A DNA stretch of 64,000 bases from Bin87 sp965115825 (GCA_965115825.1 OZ220464.1:2728001-2792000), one strand, 5' to 3'. Numbered from the stretch's first letter, positions 41,529-50,095 are shown. A program made the numbers and translations. The notes: generated by a model from the letters alone, not told the origin.

Positions 41529-43601
41529 ATGGTTCCCCCTGATGATTTTATTGGAGTGATGCCTGCTTGGGTCGGGGTGTATGGGCTGACTTTTGTCGTT
41601 CTTGCCGTGGCCGGCTGGGCGGTGTATTACCGCGTTTTCCGGTTGGTACTGCAAGGGACGTCGTCGGCCCGATTTGACCGTCCGTTGACGCGACTGGCGG
41701 GGGCGGTTGGCATAGTGCTGGGGCAGCGCAAGGTGCTGCAACGAGTGGGACGCACGGACCCGCGTTCTCGTCGCATTGACTTGGCCGGGATAGGGCACGC
41801 CGCTATTTTCTGGGGGTTCCTGTCTTTCAGCCTGTCCTATCTGATTTTCATATTCGGGGGGGCGATCTGGCATCCTTTGGGGGAAACGATACTGACGAAA
41901 ACCGGGGTATTGGCGTACAGCATCTACCTGGATATTCTGGCGGTAGTGGTGCTGGCGGCGCTGGCGTGGGCATTGTTCCGCCGCTGGGTGGCGCAGCCGC
42001 ATCGTTTGAGCTTTGACCTGACTCGCAAGGGGGAGTCGGTGATAATTGTGGGGCTGACGGCGGGATTGATGATAGCAACGCTGCTGACGCACGCCTGCTA
42101 TGTGGCTGCCGGCGGGCAGGGGCCGGAGGCGGAGGTGATTATCGGCGGCGCGATTGGCGGATGGTTCACGGGTATGGGAATGTCGGCGGCTACGGCGTGG
42201 GCGCTGCACGGGGCGTTCTGGTGGATTCATCTGCTCATCATACTGGGTTTTGCGCTGTACATTCCGTTTTCCAAGCACATTCACATGGTGGCGGCGCCGG
42301 TTAACGCGTTTTTCCGGAACTTGGGGCCGCGGGGAGGGCTGGAAGTTCCGATTATTGACTTGGAAAGCATGGATGAAAACGCGCGGTTCGGGGCGTCGCG
42401 GGTGCAGGATTTTACCTGGCGGCAGCTGCTGGACGGGTATGCCTGCGCGGTGTGCGGACGGTGCACGGACGCCTGCCCGGCGAATGTTACGGGCAAGGTT
42501 TTGTCGCCCATGCATATTGTGGAGAATTTGAAGGAGCATATGATAGCCATTGGGCACCAGGGGCCGCGGGACGCTACTCATGTGGAGCCGATGCCGCTGA
42601 TTGACGGGGCGATACCGGAGCAGGCTATTTGGGACTGCGTGTCGTGCGGGGCGTGCATGGAGGAGTGTCCGGTGGTGGTGGAGCATATACCGACGATTAT
42701 GGATATGCGGCGGAGTCTGACGCTGGAGGAATCGCGCATTCCGGAAACCGGGATGAATGCGTTGATCAGCATGGAGCAACGGGGCCATCCGTGGCGGGGC
42801 ACGACGTTTGGGCGGACAGACTGGGCTGCGGGTCTGGATGTGCCCACGATTGCGGAGAAGCCCGACGCGGAGGTGCTGTTCTGGGTGGGATGCACCGCGG
42901 CGTTGGAGCAGAGGAGCCAGGGGATCGCGCGCTCGATGGTGAAGGTGCTCAAGTCGGCGGGGGTGGATTTTGCGATTCTGGGGGAGGAGGAGTCGTGCAC
43001 GGGGGATCCGGCGCGGAGGATGGGCAATGAGTATCTGTACCAGATGCTGGCGCAGCAGAATGTGGAGGTGATGAACAGGTACAACATCAAGACGGTGGTT
43101 ACCATTTGCCCGCACTGTTTCAATACCATCCGCAACGAGTATCCGCAGTTTGGCGGGGACTATGAAGTGCTGCATTACAGCCAGTTTGTGGACGGGCTGA
43201 TTAAGCAGGGTCGGGTCAAGCCGGTGAAGGTGATGGATGTGACGGTGGCGTACCATGATCCCTGCTTTTTGGGTCGGCACAACGGGGTTTATGATGAGCC
43301 GCGGAACGTGGCGCGTGCGGTTCCGGGTCTGCGGCTGGTGGAGATGTCGCCGCGATGTCGGGAACGGAGTTTTTGCTGCGGCGCGGGGGGCGGCCATATG
43401 TGGATTGAGGAGAGTCAGGGTGAGCGCATCAACCACGTCCGCACGGACCATTTTCTGGAGACCGGGGCCGACACGGTGGGGGTCTCCTGCCCATTCTGCC
43501 TACAGATGATGAATGAGGGCATCCAGTCCAAAGGGCAGGCGGACAGCAAGGAAGCCCGGGACGTGCTGGAGTTTCTGGCGGACAGCCTGGGGGAGGACTG
43601 A
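41529..43601 (+). CDS. Membrane-bound FeS oxidoreductase, HdrD/GlpC-like with NarI-like cytochrome b domain
   Basis: 690 residues from ATG 41529 (GAGAAGG upstream). The first ~270 residues form 5-6 membrane helices with His residues typical of a nitrate-reductase gamma-like heme b domain (GHAAIFWGFLSFSLSY, HGAFWWIHLLIILGF). Two 4Fe-4S motifs follow: CAVCGRCTDACP and CVSCGACMEECP. Two CCG domains come last (VGCTAALEQRS...CPHCFNTI; YHDPCFLGRHN...FCCGAGGGHMW), as in heterodisulfide-reductase HdrD and GlpC/LutA. It should pass electrons between a cytosolic thiol/disulfide or hydroxyacid donor and the quinone pool. Actinobacteria and Chloroflexota often have it beside electron-transfer flavoprotein genes, which are absent here. 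Confidence 0.87.
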   Translation: MVPPDDFIGVMPAWVGVYGLTFVVLAVAGWAVYYRVFRLVLQGTSSARFDRPLTRLAGAVGIVLGQRKVLQRVGRTDPRSRRIDLAGIGHAAIFWGFLSFSLSYLIFIFGGAIWHPLGETILTKTGVLAYSIYLDILAVVVLAALAWALFRRWVAQPHRLSFDLTRKGESVIIVGLTAGLMIATLLTHACYVAAGGQGPEAEVIIGGAIGGWFTGMGMSAATAWALHGAFWWIHLLIILGFALYIPFSKHIHMVAAPVNAFFRNLGPRGGLEVPIIDLESMDENARFGASRVQDFTWRQLLDGYACAVCGRCTDACPANVTGKVLSPMHIVENLKEHMIAIGHQGPRDATHVEPMPLIDGAIPEQAIWDCVSCGACMEECPVVVEHIPTIMDMRRSLTLEESRIPETGMNALISMEQRGHPWRGTTFGRTDWAAGLDVPTIAEKPDAEVLFWVGCTAALEQRSQGIARSMVKVLKSAGVDFAILGEEESCTGDPARRMGNEYLYQMLAQQNVEVMNRYNIKTVVTICPHCFNTIRNEYPQFGGDYEVLHYSQFVDGLIKQGRVKPVKVMDVTVAYHDPCFLGRHNGVYDEPRNVARAVPGLRLVEMSPRCRERSFCCGAGGGHMWIEESQGERINHVRTDHFLETGADTVGVSCPFCLQMMNEGIQSKGQADSKEARDVLEFLADSLGED

Positions 43602-43630
43602 CCAGGTGAGGGAGAGAGGCGGGCAGGATT

Positions 43631-44191
43631 ATGGCAGGGCAGCGCTCGGAACAATCTGAACAGACTGAATCGTTGTTCAACGTAACGCCGGCGCGACGGC
43701 GCGTTTATCTGGTATCGTTCGTTGCGTACAGCCTGATTGGTTACGGAGTGGTAATATGGCATCATGCGTCCGATGGGGCAGCGGCGGTGAGTGGTGGGGA
43801 CGGAGTTGCCAGTGTCAGCGCGGCGGCGATGGTTATGTCGGTTATGCTGGGCTTTGCGATTGCCCATGCGGCGGCGCTGGGGTTGGCGTTGACAACGGCG
43901 GAAACGACGGGAGGAACTATGGTAATAGCAGATTGGCTGAGAGAGAAGTGGCTGATCCCTCTGCAAGAGCAGAGGCGGGCTGAGGGGAGAGCTGAGGGGA
44001 GAGCTGAGGGGAGGGCCGAGGGGCAGGCTGAGGGGAGAGCTGAGGGGAGGGCCGAGGGGCAGGCTGAGGGGAGGGCTGAAGGGCAGGCTGAGGCTAACCG
44101 CGCTTGGCGTGAGTGGAATCGTAGGCGCAGGGAGACGGAGGAGCGGGGTGAACGATTTGATGAGCCGGAGCCGTATGAGGATGATGAGTAG
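43631..44191 (+). CDS. Orphan membrane protein with RAEG repeat and WREW...EP tail
   Basis: 186 residues. Two hydrophobic segments (~25-45 and ~62-90) are followed by a juxtamembrane stretch (ADWLREKWLIPLQEQRRAEG), ten or more tandem RAEG/QAEG tetrapeptides (12-bp DNA repeat, 43980-44095), and the tail ANRAWREWNRRRREXEERGERFDEPEPYEDDE type. I know no function. The tail motif WREWxRR...F(D/N)EPxP recurs at 44355-44615 and 51583-51969, defining a family. The RAEG block looks like an extendable charged helix. Confidence 0.7.
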   Translation: MAGQRSEQSEQTESLFNVTPARRRVYLVSFVAYSLIGYGVVIWHHASDGAAAVSGGDGVASVSAAAMVMSVMLGFAIAHAAALGLALTTAETTGGTMVIADWLREKWLIPLQEQRRAEGRAEGRAEGRAEGQAEGRAEGRAEGQAEGRAEGQAEANRAWREWNRRRRETEERGERFDEPEPYEDDE

Positions 44192-44703
44192 CAGTGGGTG
44201 GGAATGGGATGGGAGGGTGTCCGGTGTGCTGCTGGGGATTTTGGGACGCTTGCTGCTGTTTTGGCCTCAGGCGGGATGCGTAGGTGGGCTTGTGTGCGCC
44301 TTGCAGTTTAGGCTCGGCCGGGTTGTGTGGGCCGGCTGACTGACTTGGGATGGATTGGGCTTTGCGATTGCCCATGCGGCGGCGCTGGGGTTGGCGTTGA
44401 CAACGGCGGAAACGACGGGAGGAACTATGGTAATAGCAGATTGGCTGAGAGAGAAGTGGCTGATCCCTCTGCAAGAGCAGAGGCGGGCTGAGGGGAGGGC
44501 TGAAGGGCAGGCTGAGGCTAACCGCGCTTGGCGTGAGTGGAATCGTCGGCGCAGGGAGGCGGAGGAGCGGGGTGAACGATTTGATGAGCCGGAGCCGTAT
44601 GAGGATGAGGAGTAGCAGTGGGTGGGAACGGGAGGGGAGGGTGTCCGGTGTGCTGCTGGGGATTTTGGGACGCTTGCTGCTGTTTCGGCCTCAGGCGGGA
44701 TGT
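43852..44703. repeat. Tandem duplication of orphan gene 3' part plus a hydrolase 5' fragment
   Basis: Segment 43852-44281 is repeated at 44353-44703. The second copy has fewer RAEG units. Each copy ends with a stretch (about 44215-44281 and 44638-44703) whose translation, VLLGILGRLLLF(R/W)PQAG, matches the N-terminus of the hydrolase at 44981 (VMLLEILERRLLFRPRP). The duplicated unit was therefore orphan gene + hydrolase start. Confidence 0.8.
44355..44615 (+). CDS. Truncated paralogue of the WREW-tail orphan
   Basis: Matches residues ~75-186 of the 43631 gene with only two RAEG-type units, lacking the first membrane segment. A TTG at 44355 or the ATG at 44427 (GGAGG 4-8 nt upstream, giving a 62-residue soluble form) could be the start. 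It may be a pseudogene left by tandem duplication, or a short expressed variant. The reading frame is intact to the stop. Confidence 0.5.
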   Translation: MGFAIAHAAALGLALTTAETTGGTMVIADWLREKWLIPLQEQRRAEGRAEGQAEANRAWREWNRRRREAEERGERFDEPEPYEDEE

Positions 44704-44910
44704 GTTGGTGGGCTTGTGTGGGCTGTGTGGTTTAGGATGATGACGGAGTTTTGGCTTTGGGCGGGATGTGTTGGTGGGCTTGTTGTGTGCGCTGTGCGGT
44801 TTAGGATGATGACGGAGTTTCGGCTTGGGCGGGATGTGTTGGTAGGCTTGTGTGGGCTGTGTGGTTTAGGATGATGACGGAGTTTCGGTCTCGGGCGGGA
44901 TGCGTTGGTC
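44695..44910. repeat. 66-68-bp tandem repeat, three copies plus partial
   Basis: Units starting GCGGGATG(T/C)G at 44695, 44761, 44829 and 44895 contain TTTAGGATGATGACGGAGTTT. They lie between the orphan duplicate and the hydrolase. No ORF is supported. The first base pairs derive from the hydrolase N-terminal relic. Confidence 0.85.
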
Positions 44911-44980
44911 GGCTGACTGACGTTGTAGGACATTTGGGGATGTTGAGGGCTGCTTTGGATGTGTTGCTGGGGCTCTGAGG

Positions 44981-45766
44981 ATGTTGAGGGCTGTTTCGGT
45001 TATGCTGTTGGAGATTTTGGAGCGGCGGCTGCTGTTTCGGCCTCGGCCGGTTTGCGCGGGTAGGCCCACGGACTTGGACATGGATTATGAGGAGAGCTGG
45101 GCGGAGACCGGGGACGGTCGGCGGCTGCAATGCTGGTATATTCCCGGTGATACGCAGCCGGATTTGACATGGTTGTGGTTTGGCGGCGTCGGCGGCAACC
45201 TCAGCCTTCGCGTTGGCGAGTTTGCGGCGGTGCGTAAATATACGGGGGCCAGTATCCTGGGGTTTGACTACGGCGGATTTGGGAACAGCCTGGGCAAGGC
45301 GTCGGTGCAGAACACCGCGGTTGACGCGCGAACTGCCCTGGGACACCTGCAAGAGCGATACGGGGTCGAGCCGCAGCGCACCTTGTATTTGGGGGTTTCA
45401 ATGGGAGCGGCGGTAGCGATTCGGCTGGCGTCGGAAGGGGTTTCGCCCGGTGGTGTGGCGCTGGTGGGGCCTTTTGCGTCGCTGCGGGATATGGCGCGGC
45501 GGCAGTATCCGGCTCTGACGCTGGGCGGCTGGATGGTAGGCAACCGTTACGACTCGCTGGCTTATGTGGGGGGCATAGGCTGCCCGCTGCTGATACTGCA
45601 TGGCACGGAGGACGCAACTGTGCCGGTGGGGCAGGCGCGCAAGCTCTATGCGGCGGCGGCGGATCCCAAGGAGTTTGCGGAAATCGCCGGCGCGGGGCAC
45701 CTGGATATTGGCGAGGCGCCGGAGTTCTGGGATGCGCTGTGTCGGTGGATGGACGGTTATTCTTAA
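44981..45766 (+). CDS. Alpha/beta hydrolase, ABHD17/serine-aminopeptidase-like
   Basis: 261 residues from ATG 44981 (ATG 45002 possible). A hydrophobic N-terminal stretch is followed by WAETGDGRRLQCWYIPG, GFDYGGFGNSLGK, nucleophile elbow GVSMGAAVA, LILHGTEDATVP (acid) and IAGAGHLDIGE (His). This is the membrane-proximal peptidase S33/ABHD type hydrolase. Truncated copies of its 5' end occur twice upstream. The specific substrate is unknown. Confidence 0.82.
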   Translation: MLRAVSVMLLEILERRLLFRPRPVCAGRPTDLDMDYEESWAETGDGRRLQCWYIPGDTQPDLTWLWFGGVGGNLSLRVGEFAAVRKYTGASILGFDYGGFGNSLGKASVQNTAVDARTALGHLQERYGVEPQRTLYLGVSMGAAVAIRLASEGVSPGGVALVGPFASLRDMARRQYPALTLGGWMVGNRYDSLAYVGGIGCPLLILHGTEDATVPVGQARKLYAAAADPKEFAEIAGAGHLDIGEAPEFWDALCRWMDGYS

Positions 45767-47022
45767 TATGCAATGACATTGGATTTTGCCCACTGTCGCC
45801 AGCACAGCGGCGCTGCGCTCCTGCCGTACACTTTGGTACGCTGATGCTGCCGCCATCGGCTCAACTGCTTACGCCGCGCCGAATGCAGTCTCTCTTCAGG
45901 TTGCCGCTCCTCGTTTGGTTGCCACGCTCGGGTATGCTGGCAACCGCCTCGGATAAACTTCGTATGCGTGGTTGGGGTAGAGAGCGTATCAGGCAGTCTT
46001 CCGTGCAGCCGACAGAAAGGTTCCTTGCTACGGTCTCCCGCTTCAAAGTCCGCTTGCCCAGGGGCATCGGGATCCGACGCTACCACCGTCTATATTCACC
46101 GGCGAATACGGCGCGATGCTCTGCTCATTTACGGTATTGAGTTGCGCCATCCGGTGGGGGAAGGACGCCGGAGTAGTCATGTCGGCCGGAAAGGCGTCTC
46201 CAATCATGGCTGGGTAGTGGACGGCAAACCCTGTGTGGCGCTGAACCGGCGGGGGCTGATTACCGGATGGAATTATGCCAGTGCGAATGCCCGCGGTTAG
46301 ACTTTCCTGCGCTTGCCGGGCCATTGTGACGGCCGGCGCCGGCTTCCGGCGGGCCAGGGAAGGGCTCGGCCAACGTCAAAGTGCGCCGTCGGGAGAGAGG
46401 TGAAGAAGCCGAGGGATAGAGATTGTGCTTGGCCAACGTTAAAGCGCGCCGTCGGGGAAAGAGTGAAACGCGCGGATGATTGTGGAAACGACTTTCGCTA
46501 TGTTGACCACGGCGTGGAGAAGCAAAAGGATGCGACAGCGAACTTGGGACGGGTTGGAGGGGCATCTGCGCTACCTGGGGGCGGCATTTGACATACCAGT
46601 GTAATGGGATGGAGTGGAGCCGGATGAAACAGGGCGCATTTGTGGCTCCATCGATCAATTTGTCCTCTGACACTAACGGGCGCGTATGGTACTTAATATG
46701 CGATGGCATTAGATTTTACCTACTGGCGCCAGCACAGCAACGCTACCGAGTACACCAGCATTGTTACGCTTTTGCCGTACCCTTTGGTACGTCGACGCCG
46801 CTGCAACCGGCTCAATTGCCGACGCCGCACCGGACGCAGTCTCTCTTTAGGTTGCCACGCGCCGGTATGCTGGCAACTATCCCGGATAAACTCCGTAGGC
46901 GTGGCAATTATTGGTTTGACATATATTGCCTGATGAATTGCCGCCTTGACTCGCGGCGTATCGCCTGCATAGGATCTGCGGCGATTTGCCGAGTGAGCAA
47001 AGCGGCACATCGGAGGATTGTT
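45767..47022. repeat. Long intergenic region with two diverged ~210-bp copies
   Basis: 45767-45975 and 46692-46912 are diverged direct copies (shared: GCCAGCACAGC, a GTAC-x-CTTTGGTAC inverted repeat, GCAGTCTCTCTT(C/T)AGGTTGCC, GGTATGCTGGCAAC, GATAAACT(T/C)CGTA). Between them, 46360-46400 and 46425-46465 hold a smaller repeat (CGGCCAACGTCAAAGTGCGCCGTCGG type). No protein gene is supported, though both copies keep similar open frames on each strand. It could be a degenerate mobile element or a structured intergenic repeat. Confidence 0.65.
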
Positions 47023-47364
47023 ATGAGCAACAACTTGATAGAACTGGAAGGTTCTAACTATCCACTTTTTAGCCTGGCCATCTATCAAAAAAACAGTTTA
47101 GGAGCGGGGTTAACGGCATTGAACCCGCAAATTAGGGTACCAGGCACTCTAACCGGGCCAGAGGAAGAACCGGTGGCAGAGCTAGGCACTCCGCCAGGGC
47201 AGGTTCTCCTGTACCTACTCCTTTCCGTAGAACCGGATGCTGTGGTTCTCTCCGACCGTGTTATTAGATTGAACCGATGCCGTATTGACGGCCGAGTAAC
47301 AATCTACTATCAATGCGGCGTAAGGTCAACGTCAACTGCCTTGCGCGCGATTAACTGGGGCTAG
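47023..47364 (+). CDS. Small hypothetical protein, AT-richer than neighbours
   Basis: 113 residues from ATG 47023 with CGGAGG 6-11 nt upstream; the longer open frame runs back into the intergenic repeat and is not used. Contains NNLIELEGSNYPLFSLAIYQ, an acidic middle (GPEEEPVAELG), and a C-terminal beta-like segment (RVTIYYQCGVRS). No family recognised, no signal peptide. Base composition is lower in GC than flanking genes, suggesting horizontal acquisition. Confidence 0.55.
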   Translation: MSNNLIELEGSNYPLFSLAIYQKNSLGAGLTALNPQIRVPGTLTGPEEEPVAELGTPPGQVLLYLLLSVEPDAVVLSDRVIRLNRCRIDGRVTIYYQCGVRSTSTALRAINWG

Positions 47365-47444
47365 GCTCTCCAAATGCGCGCTTGGGTTATAGCTAGGCAC
47401 CCTCCCCCTCAGATTTTGCACGAACCTAACAGCTTGGCCCCTGC

Positions 47445-47473
47445 TTTACTGCCGCCAAGTCAGGGGCTATAAT
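47445..47473 (+). promoter_or_regulatory. Promoter TTTACT-17-TATAAT
   Basis: Perfect -10 (47468-47473) with a 4/6 -35 at 47445-47450, 17-bp spacing, 26 bp before the start of the coiled-coil/nuclease-like gene. Confidence 0.65.
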
Positions 47474-47498
47474 GAGGACACGATCGGAGGAATCCAAA

Positions 47499-48272
47499 AT
47501 GACGTCCCGCGACTTGTACATACCCACCATCGCTGAACTAGAGCGCGTGATTGACGAATACCCCGACGTCCGGGAACGTCTGCGCCGCAAGTTGCTTACC
47601 GATGAAGAGCGCCAGCTACCACAGCTCGTCGTGCAGTTTGCTGAGCAGGTGAACAATCTAGCCCAGGCAGTAGCGCAGCTGACCGCGCGAGTTGATAAAC
47701 TGGAACAGACCGTAGCCGAGGGCTTTGCACGAGCCGAGACGGACCGCGCCGCCATCCGTCAGGAGATGGCCGAGGGCTTCAAACGCCTCGAAACCGATGT
47801 CGCCGAAATCAAAGCCGAGCAAAGAACAATGGCCAGTCAGATCGGCAACCTGCAAGGAGACCAATACGAACGACAAATCGCACGGAGAATCAGAATCTTT
47901 GCCCGTAAACTCGGAACCCGCAACCCCAAGATTCTCCAAAATATCAATACAGCGACGGACCCTCTCCTTCAGGAGACCATAGAAGGCGCCGAAAAACAAA
48001 GCGCCATCACTGAATCTCAGGCTGATGACATCTTATCTACCGACCTGATCTTCTCCGCAGCCCGCAGAGACAACGGCGAAACCATCTACGCTGCTGCCGA
48101 AATCTCCGTATCCTTGCACACTCAGGACATTGAACGAGCCCGCCAACGGGCCGACATCCTAACGGCTGCCGGATTGCCAGCCATCCCCGCCGTTATTGGA
48201 AAATCCGCCAGCGACTCCGCAAAGCAGATGGCCCTCGAACAAAATGTCCAGATCGTCCCGGACGAAGAATAA
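47499..48272 (+). CDS. Coiled-coil protein with PD-(D/E)XK-like C-terminal domain (paralogue)
   Basis: 257 residues from ATG 47499, chosen over ATG 47472 because GGAGGA sits 8-13 nt upstream and 47472 overlaps the -10. N-terminal IAELERVIDEYPDVRERLRR and QLPQLVVQF align with the 4650-5885 protein (MEQNPELEEAMRN, QLPAIVRQQ). A shorter coiled coil follows (AQLTARVDKLEQTVAEGFAR). The C-terminal domain has DILSTDLIFSAAR, IYAAAEISVSL and DIERARQRADIL. The same Asp...Glu-x-Ser arrangement occurs, again without the catalytic Lys. It ends at a strong terminator. Confidence 0.72.
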   Translation: MTSRDLYIPTIAELERVIDEYPDVRERLRRKLLTDEERQLPQLVVQFAEQVNNLAQAVAQLTARVDKLEQTVAEGFARAETDRAAIRQEMAEGFKRLETDVAEIKAEQRTMASQIGNLQGDQYERQIARRIRIFARKLGTRNPKILQNINTATDPLLQETIEGAEKQSAITESQADDILSTDLIFSAARRDNGETIYAAAEISVSLHTQDIERARQRADILTAAGLPAIPAVIGKSASDSAKQMALEQNVQIVPDEE

Positions 48273-48293
48273 CCCCATTCCAGACAATCCGAA

Positions 48294-48322
48294 GGCCACG
48301 GGCTTACAAGCCCGTGGCCTTT
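48294..48322 (+). terminator. Intrinsic terminator
   Basis: A near-perfect stem GGCCACGGGC/GCCCGTGGCC with TTACAA loop followed by TTT, 22 bp after the stop of the coiled-coil gene. Confidence 0.8.
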
Positions 48323-48346
48323 CGCTATGTCCACAACATACGATAT

Positions 48347-48421
48347 TGACTGGGCGATGGAGGGATTTTTACCAGCGGAGGGTTGGTGATTACCGCGTTT
48401 TGTACGATAAACCGTCGAATA
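48347..48421 (+). pseudogene. RelE/ParE-type toxin relic
   Basis: Translation of this stretch gives WRDFYQRRVGDYRVLYDKP, the hallmark C-terminal core of RelE-family mRNA interferases (W-R-x-R-V-G-D-Y-R-V-x-Y). The rest of the toxin is not recognisable on either side and no antitoxin is adjacent. It is a remnant of a lost toxin-antitoxin module. Confidence 0.65.
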
Positions 48422-48567
48422 TCGGGAGCTGTTTGGCGCGCATCCCAGCTGCTGCCTGCCGCCAATACGTGGGGAGGGGGGCTTATTACCAGGTAGGTGA
48501 TGAGGCTGCTTTCCCGACGGTCATCGGATGAGGCGCGCCAAGCGGATGATAGGGTTTCGGCTAGGGG

Positions 48568-48867
48568 TTAGACGCCGCTGATGATTTCGGAGCCGTAGTC
48601 GATCAGTTGGAGGTCGGGGCGGCTGCCGGCGATGAAGTCTGCGACTTCGGCGAGGGTGGCGTCGGCGTGATTGGCGTCGCTGCTGACGCAGGAGACGAGG
48701 AGGGTGAGGCGCTGCCAGGCGTTGCCGTCGGCGGGGGCGTCCTGGGCTATGGATACGTTGAAGCGGCTGCGGATGCGCTGGGTCAGGCTTTGGGCGACCT
48801 GGCGTCGGGCTTTGAGGCTGTGGCTATAGGGCAGTCGCAATGCGATGCGGGCAATTCCTACGTGCAT
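48568..48867 (-). CDS. DUF503 family protein (YlxP-like)
   Basis: 99 residues. HVGIARIALRLPYSHSLKARRQVAQSLTQRIRSRFNVSIAQ is the DUF503 signature; the family is ~95 residues and is often found with nusA/infB/rbfA. Role unclear, possibly ribosome assembly. It is divergent from rex with a 64-bp gap. Confidence 0.85.
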   Translation of the reverse strand: MHVGIARIALRLPYSHSLKARRQVAQSLTQRIRSRFNVSIAQDAPADGNAWQRLTLLVSCVSSDANHADATLAEVADFIAGSRPDLQLIDYGSEIISGV

Positions 48868-48931
48868 GGCGGTTTCTTACGGGCTGACTACTATTGACGA
48901 CGGTAAGGATGCGGGATAGATTACATTCGCT

Positions 48932-49642
48932 ATGGCAACTATCACCAGCGATGCAGGGGATGCGCCGGAAACCTCGCTGCCGGCAGTAGAGGTTCCTGAG
49001 GTGGTCATTGACCGTCTGCCGCAGTACGTCCGGATTCTGGCCCATTTGCTGGAGGAGGGGGTTCAGGTAACGAACTCTCAGCGGCTGGGGGAGCAGTTGC
49101 AGGTTACGCCGGCGCAGATTCGGAAGGATCTGTCGTATTTCGGGCGGTTTGGCAAGCAGGGACGGGGCTACCGGGTGCGGCATTTGCTGACGGAGTTGAA
49201 GCAGATTCTGGGGTTGGATTCCGAGTGGAACGTGGCGGTAATCGGGGTTGGACGGCTGGGCAACGCTATTTTGAATTATCCCGGTTTCAACCCGGATGGG
49301 TTTCATCTGGTGGCGGCTTTTGACAACAACCCGAGGAATGTGGGCCAGGAGGTGGGGGGGATTGCGGTACAGCCGATGAGCGCGCTGGCGGAGACGGTGG
49401 CGAGTCGGGAGATTGCCATAGCTATTGTGGCGGTGCCCAGCGGGGAGACGCAAACGGTGGTGGATCGGCTGGTTGAATGCGGGGTGCGGGCGATACTGAA
49501 CTATGCGCCGATCAATGCGAAGGCGCCGGCGGGGGTGCGGGTTCGGAACATTGACCCGGTGCTGGCGCTGCAATCGATGACGTATTATCTGAATTTTCCT
49601 GAGGGGTCTGGGTTAGGGAACGGGTTGCATCCTGCGGAGTAG
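48932..49642 (+). CDS. rex: Redox-sensing transcriptional repressor Rex
   Basis: 236 residues. An N-terminal winged helix (LPQYVRILAHLLEEGVQVTNSQRLGE, QIRKDLSYFGRFGKQGRGY) binds DNA. The Rossmann domain (NVAVIGVGRLGNAILNY, FDNNPRNVGQEV) senses NADH/NAD+. The C-terminal exchange helix is NIDPVLALQSMTYYLN. Rex derepresses respiration and fermentation genes at high NADH. It converges on the ATP synthase operon with only 3 bp between stops. I did not find a clear Rex operator in the adjacent promoters. Confidence 0.93.
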   Translation: MATITSDAGDAPETSLPAVEVPEVVIDRLPQYVRILAHLLEEGVQVTNSQRLGEQLQVTPAQIRKDLSYFGRFGKQGRGYRVRHLLTELKQILGLDSEWNVAVIGVGRLGNAILNYPGFNPDGFHLVAAFDNNPRNVGQEVGGIAVQPMSALAETVASREIAIAIVAVPSGETQTVVDRLVECGVRAILNYAPINAKAPAGVRVRNIDPVLALQSMTYYLNFPEGSGLGNGLHPAE

Positions 49643-49645
49643 GTT

Positions 49646-50095
49646 TCAGCCGGGCGGCTGCTGGGGACGGGCGACCATTGAGCGATGGGGGGCGCTGCGG
49701 CGACGGCGGGCTACGGTTACTCTGACTTGCGCGCGGCGGAGGGAAGCCAGGGCTTGGGTGAGTTCGGCTTCGGATTCCCGGTTGGCGATGCGCTGCTGGG
49801 CGCGCTGAATGGCTTCCTGGGCGCGGGCTTCGTCGATTTCGTCGACGTCTTCGGCGGCGTCGGCGAGTATGATGACGCGGTTGCCGAGGACTTCCATGTA
49901 GCCGCCGGAGAGGGCGAGGTAGGACTGTTCGCCGTCGGAGCGGACCATGAGTTCGCCGGGCTGGAGGACGGTTATGAGGGGGGCGTGGTTGGGCAGGATG
50001 CCGAGCTGTCCTTCGACTCCGGGGGCGACGAGGGTATCGACTGCTCCGGAGAAGACCTCGCGCTCGGCGGTGATGATTTGCAGCTGCATGGGCAT
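49646..50095 (-). CDS. atpC: ATP synthase F1 subunit epsilon
   Basis: 149 residues. QLQIITAEREVFSGAVDTLVAPGVEGQLGILPNHAPL and ALSGGYMEVLGNRVIILAD are the family beta-sandwich; the C-terminal helical pair follows (DEARAQEAIQRAQQRI). A basic Arg/Pro tail of ~20 residues extends beyond the usual end. Last gene of the atp operon. Confidence 0.92.
   Translation of the reverse strand: MPMQLQIITAEREVFSGAVDTLVAPGVEGQLGILPNHAPLITVLQPGELMVRSDGEQSYLALSGGYMEVLGNRVIILADAAEDVDEIDEARAQEAIQRAQQRIANRESEAELTQALASLRRAQVRVTVARRRRSAPHRSMVARPQQPPG

Noticed and set aside
41433..43451. 672-residue minus-strand frame opposite the FeS oxidoreductase
   Set aside because: The + strand protein has all cysteine motifs; the antisense translation is Arg/His/Pro-rich with no family signal.
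46588..47364. 258-residue frame including the upstream intergenic repeat
   Set aside because: The first 145 codons coincide with duplicated intergenic sequence; the internal ATG 47023 has a strong ribosome site.
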